From the NCBI GenBank assembly GCA_026686845.1, contig JAIVEN010000021.1, positions 22,338,001-22,402,000 on the forward strand: a stretch of DNA of 64,000 bases, written 5' to 3'. The notes beneath the pieces are model-generated. The model was given only the letters and a program-made list of their open reading frames with translations. It made no database searches and was not told where the DNA came from. A program made the translations under genes and the position numbers. Below are positions 48,337 to 59,457 of this stretch, piece after piece (positions within the stretch are counted from its first letter, which is position 1; each line of letters opens with the position of its first letter). This DNA comes from Adenanthera pavonina (Eukaryota; Streptophyta; Magnoliopsida; Fabales; Fabaceae).

Positions 48337-48576
48337 TTATTGAGCAAGCCAATCAGCATATCGATTTACTTCTCGGAACATGTAGTTGAAAGTGATCATC
48401 CAATCTCTTATAACAAAATTCCTAATTTTCTTGACGGTTTCCAAATGAGGATGATCTTGGGTGAATTCATGTTGAATGAGCGAAAGAGCTTCAAGCGAGT
48501 CAGTGTAAATGTTAACTTTGGTATACTTGTTTTCCCAACAAAGGTTGAGACTTTCAAGAATACCTAAAAGTTTCAC
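48337..48576 (-). pseudogene. LINE RNase H-like domain, left arm
   Basis: The inverted partner of the right arm. It reads LLGILESLNLCWENKYTKVN and ends in REVNRYADWLAQ, so it keeps the C-terminal motif that is damaged in the right arm. Confidence 0.75.
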
Positions 48577-48588
48577 TGTAATACTAGA

Positions 48589-48966
48589 GTGATAACTAAA
48601 ATATTTAGTAAAGCCCTTGATCTAATTTCCTTCATAGTCACATATGAGGCCATCAGCGCTACATGTGGTGGCCTCATACTTGATTGTCAAGGAAATTGGA
48701 TCAAAGGCTTTACTAAATACCTTGGTTATCACTCTAATATTACAGTGGAACTTTTAGGTATCCTTGAAGGTTTTAACCTTTGTTGGGAAAACAAGCATAC
48801 CAAAGTTAACATTTACACTGATTCGTTTAAAGCTCTTTTACTCATTAAACATGAATTCGCCCAAGATCACCCTCTTTTGGAAACTGTCAAGAAAATTAGG
48901 GATCTTGTTATGAGAGATTGGACGATCACTTTCGACCATATGTTGACCATATGTTCCGAAAAGTAA
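48589..48966 (+). pseudogene. LINE RNase H-like domain, right arm
   Basis: An open frame reads ATCGGLILDCQGNWIKGFTK, then VELLGILEGFNLCWENKHTK and VNIYTDSFKALLLIKHEF, the typical layout of the RVT_3/RNase H-like domain at the C-terminus of plant LINE polyproteins. It lacks the reverse transcriptase upstream and the final VADWLA-type motif is damaged near 48970. Confidence 0.75.
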
Positions 48967-49148
48967 ATAGATATGCTGATTGACTTGTTCAACAAACTTT
49001 CAATGATAGATTTGACATTTTGATTTTTGATGGTCCCCTTTTAGGGTGTAAAAACCTTTTGACTTTGGATATAACTTAATTTAGATGTATTTACACGGTT
49101 CATCCGTGGTCTTATATTAAAAAAAAAATAGAAGGGATCCGAGTCCAA

Positions 49149-50200
49149 TTTTCATACAAGTGTTTTTTTGGTAAAATTAGAGTTTATACCCTGAAGGATA
49201 TATTCACAAATTTTTTCCTCTAAATATTAAATGGGTATAGGGTATATTTAAACTTATCTCATAGAAGATTATTTAAAAGGCTTCTATATAGCTGTTGAGC
49301 TATATGAATAACCATAATTTCATTTGGGTACATTTTTGGAAAATTTTAATATATTAAAGTTTGAGAAATTTAATTGCACAATTATTTGGGAAGCTAAATT
49401 AATTAATTTATTATTTAAAATATAATAAATAAAATTGGAACAAAATACAATCGAATTAATTAATTTATTTGCATTAAACATTGTTTATGAACCAAAAAAA
49501 ATGGCATCAAGAATATCAAATATTTTAGAAGCCACCACAATGTTGGTTACTGCTTCAATAAGTCATCTGTTCATTGTTCCAAACTGAAATCATCTAGCGT
49601 AAATAGTTTGATGCGGAAAATATTCTAAGTGATATATTACTAAAAATTGTGATAAATAAAAAGAGACTAATTGTTAGATAATATGATCATTAGATGTACC
49701 ATGGTTTATTAAGTACAAAATCTAATTAGAAGAATCAAACGTCTCCTCAAAGAATTGTAATTCCTAAACATCTTTGTAAAATGGCTGAAGAAAAGTTTTT
49801 GTGTGGTCAATTTATAGATGAAGAAAGTAATGAATACCATTATCATAGCTAGAAACTCATAACAAATATAACGGCACTATATTTCACATAAGGATTACAA
49901 AAAATATTACCTTGCAATTTGCTATTCAAAGTTCTTCAAATGGCCACCTAGTTTTGTTGTGCTCTTTCTGATAAAAATTCGGTCCCAACTTTTATCCCAC
50001 TTCCAACTAAAAACAAAACAGTTCTAATGTGATATATATATATATATATATATATGATGCTGGTGCGCCAACAGCATACCACTCTTTCTTTCTTTTTTTC
50101 CGAATACGGTTATTTAGTTGTAAAATGAAATATTTAAAAGGAGAGAAGCTAATTTCAATAAACAGCTTCATCCTTTCCACCACCCAATTAAAAGAAAACA
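49149..50200. other. AT-rich spacer with (AT)n
   Basis: No supported gene. An AT microsatellite covers about 50032-50055. Confidence 0.5.
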
Positions 50201-50204
50201 AATT

Positions 50205-50298
50205 AATGTTTTTCCCAATATGAGCATTCTTGTCAATTATTGCCCTTTTGATATGAGAGTGCTTGCCAATACCAATTGGAGCTCCTATCACCATCTTT
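50205..50298 (-). pseudogene. Orphan exon of ADP-glucose pyrophosphorylase (C-terminal part)
   Basis: The minus strand encodes GAPIGIGKHSHIKRAIIDKN followed by AHIGKNI. This closely matches the C-terminal beta-helix region of the plant AGPase small subunit, in which PIGIG.NSHIKRAIIDKNARIG is nearly invariant. It begins after a plausible acceptor (TTTCTTTTAG) but no GT donor follows, and no other AGPase exon was found within several kb. AGPase makes ADP-glucose for starch synthesis in plastids; this fragment cannot encode a functional enzyme. It may be a captured or retained gene fragment. Confidence 0.72.
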
Positions 50299-50329
50299 CT
50301 AAAAGAAACAATCAGAAAGTTAAACAAAA

Positions 50330-51590
50330 TTCAATAGTTGCAACATTATGAAGTTTGTAAACTGAGTATAAATCTTCGTTCTCTGAAATTTTTGTGTAGA
50401 AAAACTAAATGAATGGACTTGAGGAAAAACATGAATTTTGGTCAAGTGCTATGAAATCTGCAATTGATGCTATAGTATAAGGATTAATATAGTTTCAACT
50501 TTCAATCATTACATAAACTGTTCAAGTGCTCCACTGAACTTTTATTATTTTACTTCTTTTCTCACACCCTAAATTTTCTATTCAGACACTTTGAGGCAAC
50601 AGAAGCCAGATTTCCACGTGCATCATTCTGTGTTTTTGTAGGAATCCTTACCCTGATCACAAAAACAACTGAAGAGTTTGGTCAAGGAATGGAGTTGTAA
50701 CATATACTTGTTAGATTCTTCAAATGTATTGTGCCTTCTGTAAGATTTTCTGATAGCTTGTCTATACTTATTAATCCTACCGTCATCAACGAGTTATGCT
50801 CATGTACCTCTGCTATTTATGTATTGATTGGCACTTTGTCTTAATATGGTTGAAGAGTTGGATATTCTTTGTCTCAAGTCACGGGCCTGCTTGTCTCTTA
50901 AATACTCTTTCAGTTCAACTTTTGGAAACTAATTATACAAGCGTAAAGGCATATTGTTATACACTCGTATATTCATGTATCTACTTATTTTTGGAAATCT
51001 CACTAGATCATGAAGAACTGCCCTCAGGAGTTTAACATTTAAAAACCCAAAATCCAAAGAAGACAAAAAAAAAATTATGATACAAATGTTCATTCGAAAG
51101 GACAGAGGGGAAATTATCTGGCCAAAAAAGTTAAAAAAATGGATCTATTCTCGTGCTTTTTGGTCGTTCTCTTGATTTCAACAAATTCAATGATAATCAG
51201 CACTCGTCCACGTAGGTGTATAGCATGTCATTTTTCTTTGACTTACGCCTGCTAAGTATGGCCTTGAGGAGTCTTAGGGGCGTTTTACTTTTACCGGGAG
51301 TCTTTTTTTTAATTAAGGGGGGAAAAAAAGGCCTTGAGAAGTCTTTTACTTTTACTGGGAATTTGTTCTACATCCTTCCCGTTCTCCCTTTCAGCAGGTA
51401 ATGGCATTGAATATGATTTGCGAGACTCAGAAGGGTTACTGGTACAAACACAAATTAGATGCAGTGAACAAACATTACAGAACAATAAGACTTGATTCCC
51501 ACGTGTAAGAATCATTAAATATAATTCTTGTCCCCTTCCTGCAATAAACTGAGATAAAAACAATTCATGCTTCACTTACTCTTGGTCTTA
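50330..51590. other. Spacer, no gene seen
   Basis: Short frames at 50796-51035 and 51309-51575 have no recognisable content. Composition is moderate, so this may be old genic or intronic sequence of the neighbouring relics. Confidence 0.4.
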
Positions 51591-51598
51591 CATTAGGA

Positions 51599-51950
51599 GG
51601 ATTCGGTGTGGTTGGTCTACCTGAGTTTGGAGATGTGGGTCTGCTAGACTTTGGTGTTGTATGCCTACTTGACATAGATCCAGTTCGTAAAAGTGGAAAT
51701 CAGTATGGTGAAGCTGCCCTCTTCTCCGGAGTTCATGTACAGATTGTAGATTCCAATCAGTAAGAAAATTTTGAAGCTCTACATGAAAAATGACAAAGCA
51801 CTGTAAGATGAAGTGATACAAAACATGTGGGCAACCTAAATCTTTTTTGGGCGTGGTAGAAGTGAACGAAAAAGCTCCTGATTTTGAGGTTGTAAAGGTG
51901 ATGGGGATCGCCCTTTGCTGCATTAAGATGAGACATTCTATTAACATCTT
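51599..51950 (-). pseudogene. Unidentified Ser/Pro-rich exon-like relic
   Basis: On the minus strand, two pieces in different frames look protein-like. One is KGRSPSPLQPQNQELFRSLL near 51920-51850. The other is LLRTGSMSSRHTTPKSSRPT, continuing SPNSGRPTTPNPPN, near 51685-51595. The upstream part of the second piece has stops. The Ser/Thr-Pro richness suggests a disordered region of a host protein. I do not recognise the family, and it need not belong to the DUF632 relic upstream. Confidence 0.35.
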
Positions 51951-52714
51951 CATTGTGCAGTTCAGTAAACTTTGATTTGCAGATAGATGGAATTACCCCA
52001 CTGTAGAGGTTGTAATCTCTTTGATTGGAGCTCGAATAGCTTCAAAGCACAAATAAGAGAAAAAAGATGTGTTTATGTGAAATGTGATTCCCTGAATATG
52101 TTAAATGAAAACTATGAAGAGAGATCAGAAAGAGATACCATTTCTGAAGTGGTACCAGTCATCTGCATCATCTAGATATTTTGATTTTGTTTTGTTGGCA
52201 CCGTGCATGGTCTCCCCAACTGAAAATATGAATTTAAGGAATTTGATATCATTTAACATCACAAATCTAAGAGATGACAGGAACAAAATCCAATGAAAAG
52301 AAAACAGCCTCGTAAGAATTTCAAGATTGAGTAGAGCATAATCAAGAATATCATATAAACTTGCCTGGCAAGATGTATTGTTTGTGATATTTAGGAGTAT
52401 TGATAACCATTGACTGTTGGGTTCGCTCCTCATGATCCATAAAATCTTGGCATATCTTTATTCTCTAACATCAAAGAAAGGGGTCAATCTTCAAAGCCAT
52501 AGCAATGGATGTAAGACTATGCCTTGACTTGAATTTAAGCATGATTAAATTCTAATAACCACAAGTACCGAGACTCATTTCTAATATAAGCAAATTTATC
52601 TGTCTAATTTTTTTTTTAATTCAATCTCACCGAATGAACTAAGCAAAATCATTTTGAAGTTTGGATATGATATCTGCATCCACCATGGGTGTAAGAAACA
52701 AAAAGCTATACCAG

Positions 52715-55575
52715 CACTATCTTATATGGCATTCATGAATGATTACAAGTATTGGTGGCTTATTGATCATATCTAGCAGGGCTGAGTACATTCCCCAAGA
52801 GTGGATTTCATTAACTTCACTGACTCTGAACTTACATAGCCATCCATGAAGTGCCTCAATATATGCCGTCTCTGCGAAACAGTGGCAGCAAAGCAAGTAC
52901 ACCAGTTTTGAAGTTCTGCCTCCAACTCAATTGTGGCTAGGCAATGTGAGCCATTGCAGAATTTTGCATAAGCGGGACAGTTAAAGAATCTTACTTGATT
53001 CAAGATTTGGTATTGGTTTTCATGTGATTCCAACATCATCTTCCGGTGTCTCATGAGGCTGTATAGGTGAAGGAGATGGGGTTATGACAGTAAAAGATTT
53101 TGGACTCTTGAGATTTTGCTTAGCAATTTATGACTAACCCATTAGCAGCTCGCCAAGTTATGGCAACAATTCTTCATCCTTCAATTTTTGAATTCTCCTT
53201 GAAATTGATTCAGCAGTTTGAACTGAAACCAGTATCCTGGTAGGTAATTCTACTACTTCAGCGGTACACTTATCCCCATGGCTGAGGCTACCTTTTTTAG
53301 CTTTTTCATTTCTAAATCGCTAGCACTTCCTCTCATATATTTTCCAGATTTCCTCTCCAACCTGAACATAGCAAGAAGAGGTCAAACTTCTGTTGATTCT
53401 ACTGGATTGCTTACGAGGGGGTGAATTGGGTTTTAAAATTTTCTTCATAAACAAAAACAATGGAACAGTACAAAAGTTCCCAAAAACAGAGCAATAATAC
53501 AAAAGTAAATAGAGAAGATATAGAAAAGATTAAACACAAGGAATTATCCTGGTTCAACCCTTTTACTTGGCCTATATCCGGTCTCCAAGCTATCACTTGA
53601 GATTTCTTCACTATAGCAGCAAGATTGATCTAGGTTTTTGTCAAACCGTAATACAGCACCAAGCTCCTTCTTGAGCTAGAAATACACTCTTCTCAGTCCC
53701 TTATAAGAGTGCTTACAATCTCTTAGTATTTCCCTACATTAAGACTCTTCTACCCAAAGTAGAAAGAATGATTGCAATCAAGAAACTCTCACCCAAGAGT
53801 AGATAAAATAAATGAAGAACAATAATGACTCTCTAAGGAGGTTGGTGGAGCTTTAAACATGAGCAATAAAGATTTCAACAGAATGTTGGTATATTCTCAC
53901 TTAATGAAGTTACTCATCACCTTAAATGTGGTCCTATATATATAGTTTAGCTAAATCTATCTGTTAGAAATGAGAACTATCCATTATTAAGCTCATTGCA
54001 ACATTTACCTACTACATTTAATGCATGTTAGAGCTTGTCATGACAAGTTAGATAGGTTGGTCAAGCAAGCTTGTTAGTCGTTAAACACATCTCTCAACAT
54101 TGGACAAGGTTGGTCGGACAAGGTAGGTACCTTGTCAGAACATCAAGCAATATTTTGAATTCTAGAAGCTAAACTCTAGCATGATATCAGGACAACCTAT
54201 CTCAGTTGTTAAAACAAGTTGTCATTTCATAGAAACCAGAAGCTTAAGTTTGAGGATGTTAGAACAAGCTATCTAAGATGTTACTCCATGTCATGATACG
54301 CATCAATTCACCCAAATTGACTTTTTGAAAAACAAACTTGTTCTAACAAGTCAACTGTTACAAGCAAGAGTTGCACCCTCGGTACCACGATGTCAGGTTT
54401 TTGTACTGTTCTAACATGTCAACTGTTACAGGCAAGGGAGCAACCTTGATCTGTTTCAATATCTTGTCCTACCAAAGTGAGTACAATGTCATGACATGCA
54501 ACAAACCAGATAGAAGCATCATTGTACAGACCACGGTATTCTAACAACCTCAAGGTCTTGGTATGACAAGCTCAATATCAATGGTAAGAATAAGTTCAAA
54601 ACTGAGCAATTGGCAAAACGTCCTCCTTAGCTTGGTTAAATAAGGTGAAATTTGAATGAAAACAAGTTTGGAAAGCACTAAGCTAACTGCCAAAACTCTA
54701 GATACATACTCATTTAAGATTGAAGGTAATAAAATTAAATAAGTTTAAAACTCAACCACCTCTATACCTAAGTAAAGAACAGAAAAACATAAAAAGTCTG
54801 AGTCATCATAGCTTGAACTTCATCCTTCACTTGGTCAACCTCTTTTTTTCAACCTGTATTCCCTTGATATGATCCTTACAGCTCTAGGTGTTTTGGAAAT
54901 CATCAAAATATTCATTTTATCTAACAACTTCAAAACTCAAAATAAGTTGTTTTCCTTTAAGAAGCAGAAATTATATTTCATTGAAACTTAAATTGAATGG
55001 TTACCCACACTCATTGCTAGTACAAATACCTCTTACACTCACAATTAGGAAATTCCTTTACTCATCCCATGCTTGTATTCTAACCTATGACGGAAACACA
55101 AACAATTTATATTTACATTCTAATATAATTAAACATTTCCATCTATATTTACTTATGGTTTGATTCATTTTCAAATACCATTCAACTTTCTTTAAGTAGA
55201 GTATGTTCAAATCTTTTGTGGCCTGCAAATACAGTGGAGCAAGACAAGTGCATTGAAATATTTCTACAGAAAATATGCCAAACTATTGATATTAATATCA
55301 AACGTGGAGACATCAGAGAACCAAGACCGTGCTTTTATAATTCGCTGCTAATATTTGTCATCCATTTTAATCATGTAGACAATTTGCAAAGAGAAAATTG
55401 AAGAGGACAAAAATTTGAATCTTTACATATTTTACATACCTTAACCTCCTCACAGAGTTTCTTCTCCCAAGCATACAACCTTTATATTCTCGATGAGTGG
55501 CTACCAGATCCCATTCCTCCACAATCATCATACGAATCAGCACTAACTTCTGTCCATGAGGAAGAACTTTGCAAG
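52715..55575 (-). pseudogene. Relic of a DUF630/DUF632 (NRG2-like) gene
   Basis: Exon-like blocks on the minus strand appear in the order expected of DUF632 proteins. LYAWEKKLCEEVK at 55481-55440 ends at a GTATGT donor, with WTEVSADSYDDCGG upstream in another frame. VSVQTAESISRRIQKLKDEE lies at about 53232-53170, with a TAA stop at 53158-53160. RHRKMMLESHENQYQILNQ begins near 53050. LATIELEAELQNWCTCFAAT lies near 52930. After a frameshift, AYIEALHGWLCKFRVSEVNE and NKPPILVIIHE follow near 52860-52720. The junction near 53058 keeps consistent splice signals. Family knowledge: DUF630/632 proteins include NRG2, a nitrate-signalling regulator. The stop, frameshifts and missing exons make this a pseudogene, and a solo LTR sits in one intron. 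Confidence 0.78.
53391..54926. mobile_element. Solo LTR in an intron of the DUF632 relic
   Basis: A 1536-bp segment begins TGTTGATTCTACTGG and ends TTTATCTAACA, with exact 5-bp duplications ACTTC at 53386-53390 and 54927-54931. Non-coding. The GGATTGCTTACGAGGGGGTG opening resembles LTRs seen in several plant genomes, but I cannot place it as Copia or Gypsy. It separates two exon blocks of the DUF632 relic. Confidence 0.8.
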
Positions 55576-55689
55576 CTGAAATCGGAAGACTCTTACTGGA
55601 GGAAAAATGCAAGGAATAAGATCGGTTCCATGTTATTGACCAAATCAGTTTCTTGGAGCTCTCCGCATCAAGTGCAAAATACATTTGTA

Positions 55690-57364
55690 AACTTCACATC
55701 CTGGCAATAGACATATATGTAAAGAGCAAGAATATGTGTAATGATGGTTACCCTTGTCAGGATGTCATCAACAACACGAACTCCGAGGCAGAGAATGGGA
55801 AGTTATCATGCAGCAAGCCATGTTTGACCTAAATCCCTGCTCCCAATTGTTCTGCCTACTTGATGGTTCTGTCTCCCCACAACCAGCACATGAGGAACAT
55901 TGAACCAAGATTGGAGTGCATTGAATGGGAGAAGATTCTAGAGAGCCAAACCTAGAAGCGTGCCCTAGTCAAGAGACTGAGGGGAAGTTGAATTCCTCTG
56001 CAAGCCAAGCTGCTGGCTTCTTGTGCAAGCCACAATGGCTTCTTGCACAGGCCACAACTTTTACAGAGTGTTCCTAACAATGTCCGTAATAGTACTACAA
56101 ACAGTGCTTTTTCCTTCAATAGGCTCTCACAAATGAGTGTTTTACACTGTACTGTATAAGTGTTGGCAACAGTGCCACATTATTCGAATTTTACAAAGAT
56201 ATAGACATAGAATAGGCCAAACTAATTACTCCCGTCACCTTATAATAGCATTTTAACTAAATTATTACGAATTAAAATAAATAATTAAAATTAGTTAGAA
56301 GCATTTAATATTATTAAAAGTGAATATAATATTCATAAAATATCCTTAATAAATAGAAGTCATTAATCTTAATATTTGGAGAGTGAAAGAGGAAGTTAAA
56401 ATCGAATATTTATAAAAATCACTCATTAATACTTTACTAAATTTTGAAAAAAAATCTTTCTAGTAATTACCATAAAAAATTCTAGAAAGATTGTTATACT
56501 AAAGATAAAGATAGGAAGGATTATAAAAAGACATTCACATGTAAGAAGCGCATGCCAAAAAAATTAATAAAACCAAGTGGATTCCGTTGATCAGTTTTGT
56601 CTTCCATCTCGTAGATGACGTGTGATCTCTCTAACAGATGGATTCTTCTTTTTTATGTTGTGTCTACCCATTGGAAACAATCATGTCGGCATAAATCACA
56701 CATACGATTTGACTTCATGGCAATTTGTCATTTAGAATACGCAAACATCACTTTCCATCATTTGATGGGTCGAATCACAAGAGACTAGGTTTCTTTCGAA
56801 TAAAATGTTGAATTTAAATTTTATTAACGGAGAAAATAATCTGCTTGGAGAATTTGCTGATTAAGTGAGTTCATTCAATTTTATTTTATTTTAATTAATT
56901 CTGAGCCAACAATTTTTTCCCCCTAAACCTGGCCAACTAGACCAAATTTCGGTGAACAAGTTTTCTGATGTGATAAAAGTAATTGTTCAAGAAAGAATTG
57001 ATGTCATCTATACGGACGGCTGGATCTATCAAGGACATATAAAAGGTCATTTGGCCTTACCTCTTCGCGAAGAGACATGGAGATGTCGCTTTTGGCTCCA
57101 TCATTAAGGATCTATCTAGCTTATGTAACCATTTTATAATTAAGAACACAACCATTACTTGTAAAATATGCATGCATATATAAAGAAATCCTCTAGTAAA
57201 CTTATTTTATAAAAAATTAATCAAAGCATTAATTCTTTTATACGGCAACAACCATACCATATTTAGTACCACCGACTAACATCTGTACTCTATGCTCCTA
57301 ATATCACAAAAATTAAACCTAGGATATCCTCACTTCACCAAGTCCATTCACTTCACAGAAAAAC
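55690..57364. other. Repeat-like spacer between the DUF632 relic and PP2C
   Basis: 55740-56200 has moderate GC and includes, on the minus strand, TGTTAGGAACACTCTG (near 56078) and TTGATGACATCCTGACAAGG (near 55755), which resemble retrotransposon LTR edges; no target duplication was confirmed. 56225-56550 begins ACTCCCGTCACCTTATAATA and may be a decayed Stowaway MITE. The last ~100-150 bp is probably the PP2C 3'UTR. Confidence 0.35.
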
Positions 57365-59457
57365 TCAAATGCAAGTTGACGCCTTTGAAGTGCGCTGGTT
57401 CGTTCCAAGGATGATCACAATTACGGTTACATCGTCATGGTACTTCCTTCTCCTTCCCGCAGGAATATTCATCAACTCTTCCATGCTGAAACCTGCATCA
57501 ACATCACTAAGCAAACTGATCAAATGAAATTAAAACAACTATATAGATAACTAATGAATGTGCGTAGTCAACATGCTAACTCATAATCCAAATAAATTGA
57601 TTGGAACCTAATCACTATTCTTTTCCTTTCACACTATTGCTCTCAATCAGAAACGTGTGGGATGCGTTAGAATAGAATGCGAAAAGACAATAAGGACCAA
57701 AATTGTCAAGATCCCTGTAATGCCTAACCCAGAAAAAAAAAAGCTAGTTTCTTTGGGTAAAATAAAGTTTAGCATGGATTTTCAAAGTTGACCTGCAGAA
57801 TTAGCTGCTCTTAATACAAGCTGCTCGACGAGAAACTTCGCTGGATCACCAACAGGATTTCTCTGGATATAAGACTGTACAAGCTCCACTGCCTCGTCAT
57901 TGCTGAAGAAATCAAATAAACCATCACTCCCCACTATGACGAAGCGATCAAAATTTGAGATCTTATGCACACCCAACGATGGTTCAGTGGAAATATATGG
58001 GGGGCTTCTAAGATCACGAACTCGAAGGAGTCCCATCAATGCATCATTCAGACTTTTCTGCACGCCAATAAAAATAAGTATAGAAAAAGGGTACTTGTTT
58101 GGTGAGGTAGAATTTTAATAATTGCAATGAAGGGGTTAATTATAAATCAGCAAAACCCAAAACATAGGACTAAAACTTCCACTCCTTTGTTGCCACTTGT
58201 AGCTTACTAGCTTTTATATATTTACAGTTATTTAAGAAAAAAAAAAGATTCTCGTGAATAATCACTACTTCAAACTTGTAGAAACATCTGGGTCAAATAT
58301 AAGAAAGCAATACCAACCTTTTTCAAGTAGCCAACTCCAACTGCCCGAGTGACCTTCAGTTTTCCTTTCACTCTTCCTCCTCTAATGGTCATAGGATCAT
58401 CAGGATGATCAGCCAGAAGCCGAGCTCTTTCAGCTTCATTTTCAACAGTGTGACTATCTGTAAGCTGGATAGCTTCGAGTTTCCCATCCCCATTCAATTC
58501 ACAACTGCTTGTTGCCAATACTGCTCTGCTGTCACCAAGATTAAGCGTATACAATTCATTCCCATGAAGAAGCACAAGTAAAACGCAGGATCCAATCGAA
58601 ACCAAATCTAGACGATCCTCCATTTCCTGCTCAACCATGTGTAAGAAATCATTCTCAACCTGACTAAGAGCACGCTGCAGGCAATCAAGGACCCCATCTG
58701 AAAATGATTTACAGAATGGGTCAGCCTTAGCAGATGCACTACTCTTTATGCTGCATATTGATACAGATTGTTCGTCATTATCAGGTCTATCATCCAACTT
58801 ATATTGGAATGATCCATCCAAATCCATATTGTTAGAAGCACTGATAGTATCTGTCTCCAATTCCGAATATAACTTGTTAAAATAAGATGAAATGGTCTCA
58901 AACAGGGTACCAGCCAAAAAGTCAGCAGCATCTCTCCCATTAAAGCCATCATATATAGCACAAAATAGCCACCCATTTTCTTCAGAACAAACTGCTTGAA
59001 CTCTATCTTCGCCAGCAGCCCCTCCTGCTACTTGTACTTCTACAGCATTAAGAAAACCTTCACTTCTGGAAGGAGCAATGGATTTTAATGTGCAAGAGTC
59101 ATATTCAAGCATGTCACTTTGAGTGGATGGACTGCAACTTGAATTTGACAGAGTCCTTTGGACAGAAGATGATAACATATCCAACCTCGAAAGGCTTGAA
59201 GAAGATGCCACCTTACGAAATGTATTAGGAGAGTCCCAGCTCGGAAGGATTTCTTCTCCTATCACACCATCGCAAATGCTAGTGTTGGCTAATGTAGCAT
59301 TGGCGCTTAAGGCTGCACCAGACAAGCAAGAGAAACTGCTAGTTCTACGGACTTCAGGCAAGATTTTATAGCTATTGATTACATTAGGAGAGGTAACTCT
59401 AATACTATTGCATTGATAGCCAAAACTTATTTGAAGTTCTCCTTCAGGACTAATCAT
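57365..59457 (-). CDS. Probable protein phosphatase 2C 40-like (POL/PLL type)
   Basis: Three coding exons on the minus strand, 59457-58318, 58057-57793 and 57492-57365, join at GT/AG sites and give 1533 nt, 510 residues. Introns start GTTGGTA and GTCAAC and end GTGCAG and GATGCAG. The start MISPEGELQISFGYQCNSIR follows an acceptor at 59468-59467, so an intron lies in the 5'UTR. Residues 1-140 form a Ser-rich leader typical of POLTERGEIST-type PP2Cs (TSSFSCLSGAALSANATLAN). The phosphatase domain shows IYDGFNGRDAADFL (168-181), LNLGDSRAVL (305-314), LKVTRAVGVGYLKK (367-380), GSDGLFDFF (about 423) and YHDDVTVIVI near the C-terminus; these supply the metal-binding Asp residues. Family knowledge: Mn/Mg-dependent Ser/Thr phosphatases. 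Closest by memory is Arabidopsis PP2C 40 (At3g16560, ~490 residues), whose role is little known. Confidence 0.92.
58058..58317 (-). other. PP2C intron between coding exons 1 and 2
   Basis: Starts GTTGGTATTGC and ends TTGGCGTGCAG on the minus strand. Phase 0: the exon ends in the AAG of a lysine codon and the next begins AAA AGT CTG. Confidence 0.85.

Larger units (their letters stand above)
48249..49148. mobile_element. Palindromic LINE insertion (two inverted 3' ends)
   Basis: A target duplication of about 18 bp (GAAGGAATCCGGGTCCAA at 48249-48266; GAAGGGATCCGAGTCCAA at 49131-49148) encloses two inverted copies of the same LINE 3' segment. The right copy (about 48666-49130, plus) and the left copy (about 48655-48270, minus) both encode an RNase H-like domain (CWENKHTKVNIYTDS on the right, CWENKYTKVNIYTDS on the left). 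They share the 3' tail CATCCGTG..CTTATAT and both end in an A-run, so poly(A) faces outward on each side. The left copy lacks about 100 bp between the end of the domain and the tail. The 5' ends meet around 48656-48665. Both copies are 5'-truncated and inactive. Confidence 0.8.

Noticed and set aside
55216..55401. Plus-strand 61-residue frame within the DUF632 relic
   Set aside because: Opposite strand to the relic, no recognisable motif; likely intron-derived coincidence.
56225..56550. Stowaway MITE starting ACTCCCGTCACC
   Set aside because: The left end is suggestive but no matching inverted right end was found; mentioned only as a possibility in the spacer entry.
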